A DNA stretch of 64,000 nt, taken from the NCBI RefSeq assembly GCF_000714535.1, contig NZ_AUND01000004.1:16311-80310 (forward strand), given 5' to 3'. A program made the position numbers and the translations under genes. The notes beneath the pieces are model-generated. The model did not search any database and had not been told where the DNA came from. It was given only the letters and a program-made list of their open reading frames with translations. This DNA comes from Thioclava pacifica DSM 10166 (GTDB taxonomy: Bacteria; Pseudomonadota; Alphaproteobacteria; Rhodobacterales; Rhodobacteraceae). Shown piece after piece: positions 43,470 through 54,033 of the stretch. Each line of letters begins with the position of its first letter. Position 1 is the first letter of the stretch.

Positions 43470-44626
43470 CAGTTGTTCCCTCCGGTGTTGCTGGTGGTCG
43501 TGGGGGCGCCTTTGCGCAGCTGATCGAGCGGCAGATAGGGTACAACGCCTCCATCACCCGGCTTGGTGTCCACAACGACCTTGTCCAAGCCCGAGAGCAC
43601 CTGGCCCATCGTCTCGTAGAACATCCGGCGTTTGGTCACTTCCGGCGCCTTCTCGTATTCCGCGAGGATCGAGGTGAAGCGCGCGGCGTCACCTTCGGCC
43701 GCATTCACGATCTTGGCGCGATACCCTTCGGCTTCTTCCTTGAGCTGCGCGGCTTCACCGCGGGCCCCCGCGGTCACCTTGTTGGCATAAGCGTCAGCTT
43801 CCTTTTCAAGCCGGTCACGCTCCTGCTGGGCGGCCTGCACTTCGCGGAAGCTGTCGATCACTTCGCGCGGCGGGTCGGCGCGGTTGAAGTTCACACGCAC
43901 GATGTTGATGCCCGCATCATAGCTGTCGAGCGTCTTCTGCACCGCTTCGCGCAGATCGGCCGCGATCTCGCCACGCGCGGTCGACAGGATCGGCGCAAGG
44001 TTCGAGCGCGCGATGATGTCGCGCATCGCCGATTCCGACACGGCGCGGATCGTGTCTTGCGGGTCGGTCAGGTTGAACAGGTATTTCGCCGGATCGTTGA
44101 TGTTCCAGACCACCTGGAATTCCAGATCCACGATGTTCTGGTCACCCGTGAGCATCAGGCCCGTATCGTTCGTACCCGCACGCCCCGAGCCGATATCGAC
44201 GGTCTGTTCGCGCGTCACCGGAACCTTGGTGTAGGTGATGAAGGGCCAGGGCGCGAGGTTCAGACCCGGACCCTTGGTCGCGTAATAGCGCCCGAACATC
44301 AGCTCGACCGAGCGTTCTTCGGGGTTCACCTTGTAGAGCGAGGAGCCCAGCCAGATCGCGACTACCGCGACGAGGCCGATCGCCACGGCGATCTTGGTCG
44401 GGAAAGGGCCACCCGAGCCGCCGCCCGAGGGTCTGCCGGGACGGCTGCCGCCGCCCTTGCCACCCATCAGCACCTTGAGCTGCTCGGAGCCCTTGCGCAT
44501 GAATTCCTCGATCTCGGGGATTTGTCCGCCCTCACCGGGGCGGCGCTGACCGGGGCGCTTGTCTTCGCGGTCGTCGTTGCGGTCATCGCCGCCGCCGCCG
44601 CCTCCCCAGGGGCCTCCATTGCTCAT
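43469..44626 (-). CDS. hflK: HflK, SPFH-domain protease modulator
   Basis: 385 residues. The Gly-rich N-terminus (NGGPWGGGGGGDD) is typical of HflK. A transmembrane segment follows (about 75-95, IAVAIGLVAVVAIWLGSSLY), then the SPFH domain (VNPEERSVELMFGRYY) and coiled coil. First gene of the hflK-hflC-DUF2065-degP run. Acts with HflC on FtsH. Confidence 0.95.
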   Translation of the reverse strand: MSNGGPWGGGGGGDDRNDDREDKRPGQRRPGEGGQIPEIEEFMRKGSEQLKVLMGGKGGGSRPGRPSGGGSGGPFPTKIAVAIGLVAVVAIWLGSSLYKVNPEERSVELMFGRYYATKGPGLNLAPWPFITYTKVPVTREQTVDIGSGRAGTNDTGLMLTGDQNIVDLEFQVVWNINDPAKYLFNLTDPQDTIRAVSESAMRDIIARSNLAPILSTARGEIAADLREAVQKTLDSYDAGINIVRVNFNRADPPREVIDSFREVQAAQQERDRLEKEADAYANKVTAGARGEAAQLKEEAEGYRAKIVNAAEGDAARFTSILAEYEKAPEVTKRRMFYETMGQVLSGLDKVVVDTKPGDGGVVPYLPLDQLRKGAPTTTSNTGGNN

Positions 44627-44681
44627 ATGGTCCTCACCTTTCCGTTATCTTGTCGGTGACTTGGGTATTCGTTTCGCGATT

Positions 44682-46034
44682 TCAATAATGTCGCACCGGG
44701 TTCCGCATCGTCACAAGCTCTTCGCCCATCGTGGGATGCACCGCGCAGGTCGCGTCGAACTGTTCCTTCGTCGCGCCCATCTTCATCGCGATCGCCACCA
44801 TCTGGATCATCTCGCCCGCCTCGGGTGCCACGATATGGCAGCCCAGAACCTTCCGGCTCTCGCGACAGACGATCAGTTTCATCAGCACCCGCGCGTCCGA
44901 CCCGGCAAAGCCCGAACGCATCGGCTTGAAGCTCGAGACATAGACCTCGGCATTGCCGCGCTCCTCGGCCTCTTCCTCGGTGATCCCGCAGGTGCCGAAT
45001 TCGGGCTGGGTAAAGACGGCCGACGCCACCAGCTCGTGATCGGTGGGGCGGGCATTCGCGCCGAAGACGGTGTCGGCGAAGGCATGGCCCTCGCGGATCG
45101 CGACCGGGGTAAGGTTGATGCGGTCGGTGACATCGCCAACCGCGTAGATCGACGGGATATTGGTCTGCGACCATTGATCCACGATCACTTCACCGCGCTC
45201 GCCCAAGGTCACGCCTGCCTCTTCGAGGCCCAGCCCGTCGGTATTGGGCACACGGCCCGTGGCATAGAGCACCGCGTCGAACCGTTCGACCCGACCATCG
45301 CCACAGGTCACGACGAGGTCCATGCCGTCCTTCTCGATTTTCGAGATCACCACATGGGTATGGATGTCGATCCCGCCCGCCGCCATCTGATCCACGATCA
45401 GGTCGCGCGCCTCGCTGTCGAAGCCGCGCAGCAGGGGAGAGCGGTTGTATTGCGTGACCTTCACGCCCAAGCCATTAAGAATGCAGGCGAATTCGCAGGC
45501 GATGTAGCCACCGCCGACGATCAGGATGCGCTCGGGGAGATGCTCCATCTTGAAGATCTCGTTCGAGGTCATCACATGCTTGCAGCCTTCGAAATCGGGC
45601 ACGAAAGGCCGACCGCCGGTCGCCACGAGGATATGCTTGGTCGAGACGGTGGTGCCATCGGCAAGGCGTACCTCATGCGGACCTGCGACGGTGGCGCGCT
45701 GGTCATAAACGGTGACGCCCGCGCCCTGCTGACCCTTGCGATAGATCGCCTCGAGCCGGTCGAGTTCGGCGTCGAGCTTGGCACGGAACCCCGTCCAGTC
45801 AAAGGCGCCCACGGCCGCTTCCCAGCCATAGGCGCGCGCTTCTTCCACCGCGCCGGGCGCGGTGGAGGCGAACACCATCAGCTTCTTGGGCACGCAGCCA
45901 CGGATCACGCAGGTCCCGCCCATGCGGTATTCCTCGGCCAGCGCGACCTTCGCGCCGTGGGTCGAGGCGATGCGCGCAGCCCGAACCCCGCCCGAGCCGC
46001 CGCCGATGACGAAGAGGTCGTAGTCGAAAGTCAT
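44682..46034 (-). CDS. gor: Glutathione-disulfide reductase
   Basis: 450 residues from the ATG at 46034; the longer frame runs into rpiA. FAD motif VIGGGSGGVRAAR, redox-active disulfide in GGTCVIRGCVPKK, NADPH site ILIVGGGYIACEFA and the C-terminal base in AVHPTMGEE. It reduces GSSG with NADPH. It lies 22 bases after rpiA, which feeds the pentose phosphate pathway that makes NADPH. Confidence 0.95.
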   Translation of the reverse strand: MTFDYDLFVIGGGSGGVRAARIASTHGAKVALAEEYRMGGTCVIRGCVPKKLMVFASTAPGAVEEARAYGWEAAVGAFDWTGFRAKLDAELDRLEAIYRKGQQGAGVTVYDQRATVAGPHEVRLADGTTVSTKHILVATGGRPFVPDFEGCKHVMTSNEIFKMEHLPERILIVGGGYIACEFACILNGLGVKVTQYNRSPLLRGFDSEARDLIVDQMAAGGIDIHTHVVISKIEKDGMDLVVTCGDGRVERFDAVLYATGRVPNTDGLGLEEAGVTLGERGEVIVDQWSQTNIPSIYAVGDVTDRINLTPVAIREGHAFADTVFGANARPTDHELVASAVFTQPEFGTCGITEEEAEERGNAEVYVSSFKPMRSGFAGSDARVLMKLIVCRESRKVLGCHIVAPEAGEMIQMVAIAMKMGATKEQFDATCAVHPTMGEELVTMRNPVRHY

Positions 46035-46056
46035 GTCGTCCTGTCGTCCTTTGGTT

Positions 46057-46842
46057 TCAGTCGAGATCGCGGAAGATGTTTTCTTCCTCGGCGAACTCGA
46101 TCTGTTCATTGGCGACGGTGCCCTCGTTGATGTCACGGATCTCGACTTTGCCATCGGTGCCGCCGATGATGACCTTGTCGCAGATGTCGATGAACAGCCC
46201 GTTCTCGACCACGCCGGGGATCTGGTTGAGAACCAGTGCCAGCTGGCGCGGATTGCCGATGCGGTTGAGATGCAGGTCGACGATGTAATTGCCCTCATCG
46301 GTGATGAAGGGCTGCTCGCCATTGAGGCGCAGCGAAGTCTGGCGGCCCAGAACATCCATCGAATCGAGCAGTTCCTCGATCAGCGCGCGGGTCACCTGCC
46401 AGCCGAAAGGCACGACCTCGACGGGGAGCGGGAAGGCGCCCAGATGGTTCACTTCCTTGGAGGCATCGGTGATCACCACCATCTGATCCGAGGCGGTGGC
46501 CACGATCTTCTCCATCAGATGCGCGCCGCCGCCGCCCTTGATCAGGTTCAGGTCGGGGTCGAACTCGTCGGCGCCGTCGATCGTGATATCGAGCCATTTC
46601 GCCTCGTCGAGCGTCACCACCTCGATACCCACCTGGCGGGCGAGATCGGCGGTGCGGGTCGAGGTCGGCACGCCGATCAGCTTGAGGTTTTCCTCGCGGA
46701 CGCGTTCGCCCAGGCAACGCACCATCCAGGCGGCGGTCGAGCCGGTGCCGAGGCCCACGCGCATCCCGTCCTCGATGAGGTCAACGGCACAGCGGGCAGC
46801 GGCGAATTTCGCCTTGTCGATCGGGGAGAGGTCGGCAGCCAT
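46057..46842 (-). CDS. rpiA: Ribose-5-phosphate isomerase A
   Basis: 261 residues. Family landmarks GLGTGSTAAWMV, ITIDGADEFDPDLNLIKGGGGAH and FPLPVEVVPFGW are all visible, with the catalytic Asp/Glu residues in the second. It interconverts ribulose 5-phosphate and ribose 5-phosphate. The C-terminal extension past residue 225 (EIRDINEGTVANEQIEF) is slightly longer than in E. coli. Confidence 0.96.
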   Translation of the reverse strand: MAADLSPIDKAKFAAARCAVDLIEDGMRVGLGTGSTAAWMVRCLGERVREENLKLIGVPTSTRTADLARQVGIEVVTLDEAKWLDITIDGADEFDPDLNLIKGGGGAHLMEKIVATASDQMVVITDASKEVNHLGAFPLPVEVVPFGWQVTRALIEELLDSMDVLGRQTSLRLNGEQPFITDEGNYIVDLHLNRIGNPRQLALVLNQIPGVVENGLFIDICDKVIIGGTDGKVEIRDINEGTVANEQIEFAEEENIFRDLD

Positions 46843-46983
46843 CGGTCACTCCATGAAGCAGCTTTTCGCGATGGTTATAGGCAATCGTGCGCGGGGGTGC
46901 GAGGGGCTTTCTGGCCCGCGGCGCCTCTGTGTCGCAGATGGGGCGCGGCTCGGGGCGGCGCGTAGGCGCCACGACACGATCGC

Positions 46984-47685
46984 TCAGCTTGCGAGAAACC
47001 GTGCCATTCCACCGGGGCGCTGGGGTGTGGGGCGCGGCAGGAAACGGTCGGGGGGCGTAGTCTGTCCGAAGTTGGCGCGCGGATCAGTCCCGCTTTCGGC
47101 GGCTTGCATACCGGTGTTGTCATCCCTGGGTGACGGAGGCGACGCCGCCCCCGCCAAACCCGTTTGGCCGATCTCTCCCGCCCGCAGGCTCTCGATGCGC
47201 AGCCCTTCGGCAAAGATGATCTCGGTTCGTTTGAAGTGCAGTTGCCACCAGATCTGCGGCGTCCGATCCGCGCGGGTGACGCCGGGGCGGTCGAGCAGAT
47301 CACCGACCGCGATGCGAATCTCGCGCCCGAGACGCGCCCCGCGATCGGCCTGCACCACGAGGCGCTGACGGGCCGACAGGGTGAGCGCGCACTCATTGCC
47401 GAGCGCACCCGCTGCGACATGGATCGCCGTGCCGTCCGCCTGGGGTACAGGGGTCGCCCGGATCAGCTCGCGATAGCCGTGATCCGCGGTCAGAAGGCGC
47501 ATGCCCGGCTGCAAATCCTCAACAGCGCAGGGACCTGCCTTGGTCGCGACCCGCGTGCCGCAGGCAATCCCCCCGCTCCCGACCATCGCGGCGGGATCGG
47601 GACGGTCGGATGCAACACGCGCCTGCGGGGGGATGCACACGGCATCGCCCGTCCAGCTCTCTTCGCGCGTCCCCCAGACATCCAT
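46984..47685 (-). CDS. Hint-domain protein (Rhodobacterales type)
   Basis: 233 residues from the ATG at 47685 (GGAGG upstream). The Hint_2-type domain starts GIACGTRVATKAGPCAVEDLQPGMRLLTADHGY, with its nucleophile-position Cys, and includes ECALTLSARQRLVVQ. Hint domains can carry out self-cleavage or splicing; in this bacterial group they occur in surface or secreted proteins. Here little flanking domain exists: about 40 residues before and a Ser/Pro/Gly-rich tail after. Activity is unproven. Confidence 0.8.
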   Translation of the reverse strand: MDVWGTREESWTGDAVCIPPQARVASDRPDPAAMVGSGGIACGTRVATKAGPCAVEDLQPGMRLLTADHGYRELIRATPVPQADGTAIHVAAGALGNECALTLSARQRLVVQADRGARLGREIRIAVGDLLDRPGVTRADRTPQIWWQLHFKRTEIIFAEGLRIESLRAGEIGQTGLAGAASPPSPRDDNTGMQAAESGTDPRANFGQTTPPDRFLPRPTPQRPGGMARFLAS

Positions 47686-47834
47686 CACAGCCTCCAACCA
47701 GCCCAAGGTTAATTTGCGCGCAAAGGGTGAAGAACGCGTCAACGATGTTGGTTTTGTCTCGGCGAGGTCGTTTTGGGGCTGTCGCTTGCGCTTTGTGCGC
47801 GCCAGTCTGGGCGGGACAGGGCAGGGAGTACGGC

Positions 47835-49214
47835 ATGTTTCTGAGCGTCTTCGATATCTTCAAGATCGGCGTCGGGCCGTCCTCGTCGCATACGATGGGG
47901 CCGATGGTGGCGGGGGTACGGTTCCTCGACACGCTGCGGAATTCGCCTTTTACCGCGCATGGGGTGCGGGTGCGGCTGCATGGCTCGCTGGCTTTCACCG
48001 GCAAGGGGCATGCGACCGATCGCGCCTCGATCCTCGGGCTCGCCGGAATCGAACCCGAGAGCTATGACAATGACCATGCCGAGAAGATACTGGCGGCCAA
48101 TGCCCGCGATCATCTGCTCAAGCCCGAGGGGTTGCCGCCTCTGGTGTTCGATCCCGCGCGCGATCTGATCTTCGATTTTGAAACACCGCTGCCGGGCCAT
48201 GCGAACGGCATGGTGATCGAGGCGCTTGATGCGCAGGGCGACGTGCTGATGCACGAGATCTATTACTCGATCGGCGGGGGGTTCGTGCGCACCGAGGCCG
48301 AGCTGGCCGCCGTGGACGATGCCGCCCGCGATGCGCCGAGCCCGGTGCCGTTTCCCTTCAAGACCGCCGAGGAGATGCTCGCGATGGCGCATGCCTCGGG
48401 CCTCTCGATCGCGCAGATGAAGCGGCGCAACGAGGCGCGGTTCCGGGGCCATGAGGAGATCGACGCGGGGCTGGCGAAGATCTGGGCCACGATGCGCGAT
48501 TGCATGGAGCGCGGGCTGACGAGCGAGGGGGAATTGCCCGGCGGGTTGCGGGTAAAGCGCCGCGCCAAAGCGATCCACGAGAGTCTGAAGGCGGATTGGG
48601 GACAAAACCTTGCCCCTCCGCATCAGATCAACGACTGGATCTCCGCCTATGCGATGGCGGTGAACGAGGAAAACGCAGCTGGCGGGCAGGTCGTCACCGC
48701 GCCCACGAACGGGGCGGCGGGTGTACTGCCTTCGGTGATCCGCTACTGGCTCGATCATGTGCCCTCCGCGTCTTCTGCCAAGATCCCCGATTTTCTGCTG
48801 ACGGCGGCCGCGGTTGGCGGGTTGATCAAGACCAACGCCTCGATCTCGGGGGCGGAATGCGGCTGTCAGGCCGAGGTCGGATCGGCGGCGGCGATGGCAG
48901 CGGCGGGGCTGGCGGCCGTGCTGGGTGGCACCCCCGAGCAGATAGAGAACGCGGCCGAGATCGCGCTGGAGCATCATCTCGGCATGACCTGCGATCCGGT
49001 GAAAGGGCTGGTGCAGGTGCCCTGCATCGAACGCAATGGTCTTGGTGCGATCAAGGCGGTCTCGGCGGCGTCGCTGGCCCTGCGCGGGGACGGGACGCAT
49101 TTCGTGCCGCTCGATGCCGCGATCGAGACGATGCGGCAAACGGGGCGCGACATGCACGAGCATTACAAGGAAACGAGCCTCGGCGGCCTCGCGGTCAACG
49201 TGCCGAATTGCTGA
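47835..49214 (+). CDS. sdaA: L-serine ammonia-lyase (iron-sulfur type)
   Basis: 459 residues from the ATG at 47835 (GGGAG upstream); longer frames would start in the divergent Hint gene. N-terminal beta domain ([16 protein letters not shown]) and C-terminal alpha domain with the [4Fe-4S] ligands in [13 protein letters not shown] and [16 protein letters not shown]. It deaminates serine to pyruvate. Confidence 0.96.
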   Translation: MFLSVFDIFKIGVGPSSSHTMGPMVAGVRFLDTLRNSPFTAHGVRVRLHGSLAFTGKGHATDRASILGLAGIEPESYDNDHAEKILAANARDHLLKPEGLPPLVFDPARDLIFDFETPLPGHANGMVIEALDAQGDVLMHEIYYSIGGGFVRTEAELAAVDDAARDAPSPVPFPFKTAEEMLAMAHASGLSIAQMKRRNEARFRGHEEIDAGLAKIWATMRDCMERGLTSEGELPGGLRVKRRAKAIHESLKADWGQNLAPPHQINDWISAYAMAVNEENAAGGQVVTAPTNGAAGVLPSVIRYWLDHVPSASSAKIPDFLLTAAAVGGLIKTNASISGAECGCQAEVGSAAAMAAAGLAAVLGGTPEQIENAAEIALEHHLGMTCDPVKGLVQVPCIERNGLGAIKAVSAASLALRGDGTHFVPLDAAIETMRQTGRDMHEHYKETSLGGLAVNVPNC

Positions 49215-49330
49215 GGGTGCGCTTGCCCGGCTGACTTCGTCGCCGGGCGCTTCCTTTTGCAGACTGTCTATCTGGACAGGCAAGGTTTCAGCCTCGGCAT
49301 GCTAGACTCGCGTCAGCTGAGGAGAGGGCG

Positions 49331-49801
49331 ATGGAAGCCTTGGTCGAAGCCTTGATGCAATGGATCGGCGATCATAGCGATCTGAAAGTCGCGAACCTGA
49401 CCCCGCCGGAAATTGTCATGATGTCTCCCGAGGAACTGACGCGGGAGTTCTATTCCGACGCGCCGGATCTGTTGCCGGAAGACGGGGTCGATGACCGTGT
49501 CAACGCGCTCTACGCTGCCTCGGATGGTCAGGTCGGCACGATCTACCTGCTCGCACCCGAAGCTGTGCCGGACGCGAAATATTACGATGATCCGATGGAA
49601 AACCCGTTCTTTCGTGAGGTTTTGTTGCACGAGCTCGTTCATCACGTGCAGTGGCAGACCAAGCTGAACGAGAGCTGGGCCTGCCCGCGCGAGGGAGAAA
49701 AGCAGGCCTATATTCTGGGCGGGCGGTATCTCCATGCGGTTGGTGCGACCGATCCGCTGCCCAATCGAATGTTCTGGGCGCATATGTATTCCCTCTGCTA
49801 G
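49331..49801 (+). CDS. Small HExxH protein, putative metallopeptidase-like
   Basis: 156 residues. The central helix reads LLHELVHHVQWQ, an HExxH zinc-binding motif. The downstream glutamate of the gluzincin type may be one of those in CPREGEKQAY. The N-terminal half is acidic (LTPPEIVMMSPEEL). No signal peptide. It resembles uncharacterised small HExxH proteins; peptidase activity is a guess from the motif. Confidence 0.7.
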   Translation: MEALVEALMQWIGDHSDLKVANLTPPEIVMMSPEELTREFYSDAPDLLPEDGVDDRVNALYAASDGQVGTIYLLAPEAVPDAKYYDDPMENPFFREVLLHELVHHVQWQTKLNESWACPREGEKQAYILGGRYLHAVGATDPLPNRMFWAHMYSLC

Positions 49802-50106
49802 CTGAGGCGGACAACAGGTTGTCTCTGGCGGTTCTTGGCGCTTCCTCTTGACTTTTCACCCGATCACGCGCATTTAGCCGTCATCGCCGCGCTGCCGCGT
49901 GAGCTAGCCGCGCCCTGAAGAGGCGCATCGGCGATACCTCCCTAAGTTCCCATTCACGCAGGGTTCTGACACGCAAGACCGGATCGCGCGGGAACCGCCC
50001 GCCTGTCCTTGAGGTCTGCGTCAACCTGCGCTCCGGGCAATCCCGCCCGGGCTGATCTCCGTGCGTCGCGCCCCGCGTCGGGCACCACGGTCATAAAGGA
50101 TAGGCA
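49802..50106 (+). promoter_or_regulatory. Long leader region of the DEAD-box helicase gene
   Basis: 305 bases without a gene. TTGACT at 49848-49853 with a 17-base spacer to a weak CATTTA may be a promoter, which would leave a leader of about 220 bases rich in GC stems. Long leaders are common for RNA-helicase genes, but no specific element is recognisable. Confidence 0.35.
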
Positions 50107-51480
50107 TTGTCCGATTTCTCCTCGCTGGGGCTCTCCCCGGCCATTCTCAAGTCGCTTGCACGCGCAAAATTCACCCAGCCGACCCCGATCCAGGAACAGG
50201 CGATCCCGCTGGTTCTCGCGGGCCATGACGTGCTGGGCCTCGCCCAGACCGGCACCGGCAAGACGCTGGCTTTCGGCCTGCCGCTTATCGACAAGCTGAT
50301 GGCGCAGCCGGGCAAACCTTCGCCCAAGACCTGCAAGGCGCTGATCCTCGCGCCGACCCGCGAGCTGGTGAACCAGATCGCCGAGAACCTCTCGAACCTC
50401 GTTCAGGGCACCAAGATGAACGTGGCCACCGTCGTCGGCGGCCAGTCGATCAACCGTCAGATCAGCCTGATGCATCGCGGCAATGACATCCTCGTCGCGA
50501 CCCCGGGCCGTCTGATCGATCTGATGGATCGTGGCGCTGTGGACCTGCGCTACACCCGCCATCTGGTGCTCGACGAGGCCGACCAGATGCTCGATCTCGG
50601 CTTCATCCACGCGCTGCGCAAGATCGCCCCGCGCCTTGGCACCCCGCGCCAGACGCTGCTCTTCTCGGCCACGATGCCGAAACAGATGGAAGAGATCTCG
50701 CAGGCCTACCTGACCGATCCCAAGCGCGTGCAGGTCTCGCCCCCCGGCAAGGCCGCCGACAAGATCACCCAATCGGTGCACTTCCTCGACTCCAAGGCCG
50801 AGAAGGCCCGCAAGCTGCGCGATATCCTCACCGCCGATATGGGTGCGCTGACGCTCGTCTTCGCGCGCACCAAGCACGGCGCCGAGAAGCTGATGAAGAG
50901 CCTGCGCGCCGACGGGTTCAACGCGGAATCGATCCACGGCAACAAATCGCAGGGTCAGCGCGACCGCGCGATCAAGGGCTTCCGCGATGGCAAGGTGAAC
51001 GTGCTGGTCGCAACCGATGTGGCCGCGCGCGGCATCGACATTCCGGGCGTGGCCTATGTCGTCAATTACGACCTGCCCGACGTGCCCGACGCCTATGTCC
51101 ACCGGATCGGCCGCACCGCGCGCGCCGGTCGCGAGGGCGAGGCGATCGCGTTTTGCTGCCCCGACGAGGCGGATAACTTCCTGCAGATCGAAAAGCTGAT
51201 GAAGATCGAGATCCCGACCGCCAGCGGCGAGCGTCCGGCCGAGGCCGTGCGCCCCTCGGCGCGCGCCGCCCGTGGCCGGGGTCGCGGCGGCCCGCGCGCC
51301 GGTGGCAACAAGGGTCGCGGCGGCAAGCCTCAGGGCAAACCGCAGGGGCAGGGCCAGCCGCAAGGTCAGGCCCGTTCGAAACCGCGCGGCGAGGCGAAGC
51401 CTAAGGTCGAGGCTGGCGGCAACGCCATGCCCAAGCGCCGCCGTCCGCGCCGGCGCAATGCGGGCGCCGCGAGCGCGTGA
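50107..51480 (+). CDS. DEAD-box RNA helicase, RhlE-like
   Basis: 457 residues, starting at a TTG with AAGGAT upstream. Motifs: Q motif ([13 protein letters not shown]), [20 protein letters not shown] in [14 protein letters not shown] and [11 protein letters not shown]. The C-terminal 80 residues are a Gly/Arg/Gln/Pro-rich low-complexity tail likely to bind RNA. It remodels structured RNA, often during cold or in ribosome assembly. Confidence 0.95.
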   Translation: MSDFSSLGLSPAILKSLARAKFTQPTPIQEQAIPLVLAGHDVLGLAQTGTGKTLAFGLPLIDKLMAQPGKPSPKTCKALILAPTRELVNQIAENLSNLVQGTKMNVATVVGGQSINRQISLMHRGNDILVATPGRLIDLMDRGAVDLRYTRHLVLDEADQMLDLGFIHALRKIAPRLGTPRQTLLFSATMPKQMEEISQAYLTDPKRVQVSPPGKAADKITQSVHFLDSKAEKARKLRDILTADMGALTLVFARTKHGAEKLMKSLRADGFNAESIHGNKSQGQRDRAIKGFRDGKVNVLVATDVAARGIDIPGVAYVVNYDLPDVPDAYVHRIGRTARAGREGEAIAFCCPDEADNFLQIEKLMKIEIPTASGERPAEAVRPSARAARGRGRGGPRAGGNKGRGGKPQGKPQGQGQPQGQARSKPRGEAKPKVEAGGNAMPKRRRPRRRNAGAASA

Positions 51481-51489
51481 ATGAGGAAA

Positions 51490-51516
51490 GGCCGCGTCGA
51501 GGGACGCGGCCTTTTT
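51490..51516 (+). terminator. Rho-independent terminator of the helicase gene
   Basis: GGCCGCGTC and GACGCGGCC form a 9-bp stem with a 4-base loop, followed by TTTTT, ten bases after the helicase stop. Confidence 0.9.
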
Positions 51517-51570
51517 CAACTCCGGGATCGGTTGCGCGTTCTTAAAGTCGGCAAGGAGACGCGCCCCCCT

Positions 51571-52929
51571 TCACCCCACCTCCGCAAACACTTTCTTCAG
51601 CGCCGCGTCCAGCTTCTCGAACATCTCGTCCATCTGCGGCTCTGTGAGGATGAAGGGCGGGCAGAGCACCACCGATTGCCCCAAGGGTCGGCAGATCAGC
51701 CCCTGATCGGTGCAGGCATTGGCGATGCGTTCGGAGACCGAAAGCGAGCCGTCGAACGGGGTCTTGGTCTCGCGGTCCTTCACCGCCTCCAGCGCCCACA
51801 TGTAGCCCACGCCGCGCAGCTCTCCGATATTGGGGTTCTGTGCGATCTGGGCGAGGCCGGCCTCGAGGCGCGGGCTCAGGCGTTTGACGTTATCCGCCAG
51901 CCCCTCGTTCATCACCACGTCGATGGCCTTGAGCGCAATCGCGCAGCCGACCGGATGGCCCGAAGCGGTGAAGCCATGCGGGAATTCCTCGATCACTTCG
52001 GAGGCAGCCTGCATCCGCCCCGCCAGTTCCGGCCCGAGGATCACCGCGCCCATCGGGAAGAACCCGGCGGTGAGGTTCTTCGAGGAAATGATCGCGTCGG
52101 GCATGAACTCGTAGGTCTCGCAACCCCAGGTGCTGCCGGTGCGCCCGAAGCCGCAGATCACCTCGTCCGAGATCAGCGGGATGTCGTATTTCTTCAGGAC
52201 CTTCGACACGGCCTGGAAATAGCCCTTCGGCGGCGTGATCACCCCGCCTGCGCCCATCACCGGTTCGGCAAAGAAGCCCGCGATCGTGTCGGCGCCTTCC
52301 TTGATGATCGTCGCTTCCAGTTCGTTTGCGAGGCGCTGGGTGAATTGCTCCTCGGTCTCGCCGGGCTGACCCTCGCGCCAGAAATGCGGGCAGGTGAGGT
52401 GGATGAAGCCCGGCAAAGGCAGGCCGAAGACCGCGTTATAGGGCTTGCCGGTCATCGAGGCCGACACGGCGGTGACCCCGTGATAGGCATTCTTGCGGGT
52501 CAGGATCTTGCGCTTCTGCGGCTTGCCTTCCGAGGCGTGCATGAACCACAGCATCTTGACCATCGTGTCATTCGCCTCGGAGCCCGAGTTGGTGTAGAAC
52601 ACCTTGCCGTCCTCGAAGGGCGAGACCTCGACGAGTTTTTCCGACAGCATCACCGTCTGGTCCGACATCCGCCCGAAGAAGGCGTGATAGCCGGGGAAGC
52701 GCGCATATTGCGCCTGTGCCGCCTCGATCAGACCGGGATGGTCAAAGCCCGCGACCATGTTCCAGAGCCCCGAATTGGCGTCGAGATATTTCCGGCCTTC
52801 GGTGTCGAAGATGTAGGGGCCTTCGCCATGGGTCACCACGACCGTGCCGCGATCATGGATCGTGGGCAGATCAGTGAAGCCGTAGAAGCTATGCGCATCA
52901 GCGCGGTCCTGCCAGCTTTGGTCTTTCAT
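51571..52929 (-). CDS. Class III omega-aminotransferase
   Basis: 452 residues from the ATG at 52929 (GAGGAG upstream). PLP sites: YTNSGSEANDTMVK, the Asp in ISDEVICGFGRTG and the lysine in ISSKNLTAGFFPMGAV. Similar enzymes transfer amino groups from putrescine, taurine, beta-alanine or other amines to pyruvate; the sequence does not settle which. Divergent from a LysR-type gene that probably controls it. Confidence 0.92.
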   Translation of the reverse strand: MKDQSWQDRADAHSFYGFTDLPTIHDRGTVVVTHGEGPYIFDTEGRKYLDANSGLWNMVAGFDHPGLIEAAQAQYARFPGYHAFFGRMSDQTVMLSEKLVEVSPFEDGKVFYTNSGSEANDTMVKMLWFMHASEGKPQKRKILTRKNAYHGVTAVSASMTGKPYNAVFGLPLPGFIHLTCPHFWREGQPGETEEQFTQRLANELEATIIKEGADTIAGFFAEPVMGAGGVITPPKGYFQAVSKVLKKYDIPLISDEVICGFGRTGSTWGCETYEFMPDAIISSKNLTAGFFPMGAVILGPELAGRMQAASEVIEEFPHGFTASGHPVGCAIALKAIDVVMNEGLADNVKRLSPRLEAGLAQIAQNPNIGELRGVGYMWALEAVKDRETKTPFDGSLSVSERIANACTDQGLICRPLGQSVVLCPPFILTEPQMDEMFEKLDAALKKVFAEVG

Positions 52930-53074
52930 CTCGCGACTCCTCATCATGTCTGGCCAAGAGGCTATCCGCAGCAACGGCGGCGTCAATGGGCCGCGAGCGC
53001 GCAGCGGCGGCTTGCGCGACGGGGCGGGGCAGGGCAGTCTGCACCGAACTCAATCCGCAACGGAGCCTCGCCCC

Positions 53075-54025
53075 ATGCCCGCCGCCAATCCCCGCATCAG
53101 CCTTTGGGCGGTGGAGGTCTTCGTGGCCACCGCTGAGGAAGGGGCGATCACCGCTGCCGCGCGCCGTCTGGGGGTCTCGGCCCCGGCGGTCAGTCAGCAG
53201 CTTGCTGCGCTTGAGGCGGCTTTGGGCGCAGAGTTGGTGGACCGCTCGGCCCGGCCATTCGCGCTGACCGCGGCGGGGCGGGCCTTCCTGCCGCATGCCG
53301 ATGCGATGCTCGATGAGCTTGCGCGCGGGCGCGCCGAAGTGGGGCAGGCCGACCCGGCGGGACTAAGCAGCTTCCGACTGGGCATGATCGAGGATTTCGA
53401 GGCGGAGGTAACGCCGCTTCTGCTTGCGGACATGGCCGATGAGCTTACCGCCTGCCGGTTCGAACTGGAAACCGGGCCGAGCCATCGGCTTTTGTCGAAG
53501 CTCGAGGCGCGCGGGCTCGACGTGGCGGTTGTGGCGGAACCGCAGGGCACGGCGCTCGAAGGAATAGAGGTCCATCCCTTGCTGAGCGAGCCGTTCCTCG
53601 CCGTGTATCCCGCCAGAGCTCCGGCGGGGGGCGGCGAGGATCTGCCTTTGATCCATTATTCGCAGCGCACGCTGATGGGCCGCCAGATCGCCGCGCATCT
53701 GTTGCATGCGGGAGGCGCGCCGGGGCATCGGCTGGAACTCGACAGCTACCCCGCGATTCTCGCGCTGGTCGCGGCGGGGCGGGGGTGGACGATCCTGACG
53801 CCTTCGGCCGTGCGGCACGCGCCGCGCGCGGGGCTCGCACTCTCGCCGCTCGACGGTGCGCCGATGACCCGGCGGATCGTGCTGGCTGCGCGCGAAGGGA
53901 TGATGGGCGACTGGCCCGCGAAGGTGGCGGGCCGTTTGCGAACTCTTCTGGAGGCGCGGGTGGTGCAGCCTGCGCTGGCCGATGCCCCTTGGCTTGAAGG
54001 CGCGTTGCGAGTGCAAACGGGGTAG
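53075..54025 (+). CDS. LysR-family transcriptional regulator
   Basis: 316 residues from the ATG at 53075; an upstream extension overlaps the divergent aminotransferase promoter and is unlikely. The helix-turn-helix is at about 10-60 (FVATAEEGAITAAARRLGVSAPAVSQQLAALE), followed by the periplasmic-binding-like effector domain. Position suggests regulation of the aminotransferase. Confidence 0.92.
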   Translation: MPAANPRISLWAVEVFVATAEEGAITAAARRLGVSAPAVSQQLAALEAALGAELVDRSARPFALTAAGRAFLPHADAMLDELARGRAEVGQADPAGLSSFRLGMIEDFEAEVTPLLLADMADELTACRFELETGPSHRLLSKLEARGLDVAVVAEPQGTALEGIEVHPLLSEPFLAVYPARAPAGGGEDLPLIHYSQRTLMGRQIAAHLLHAGGAPGHRLELDSYPAILALVAAGRGWTILTPSAVRHAPRAGLALSPLDGAPMTRRIVLAAREGMMGDWPAKVAGRLRTLLEARVVQPALADAPWLEGALRVQTG

Positions 54026-54033
54026 GGCGCGCG

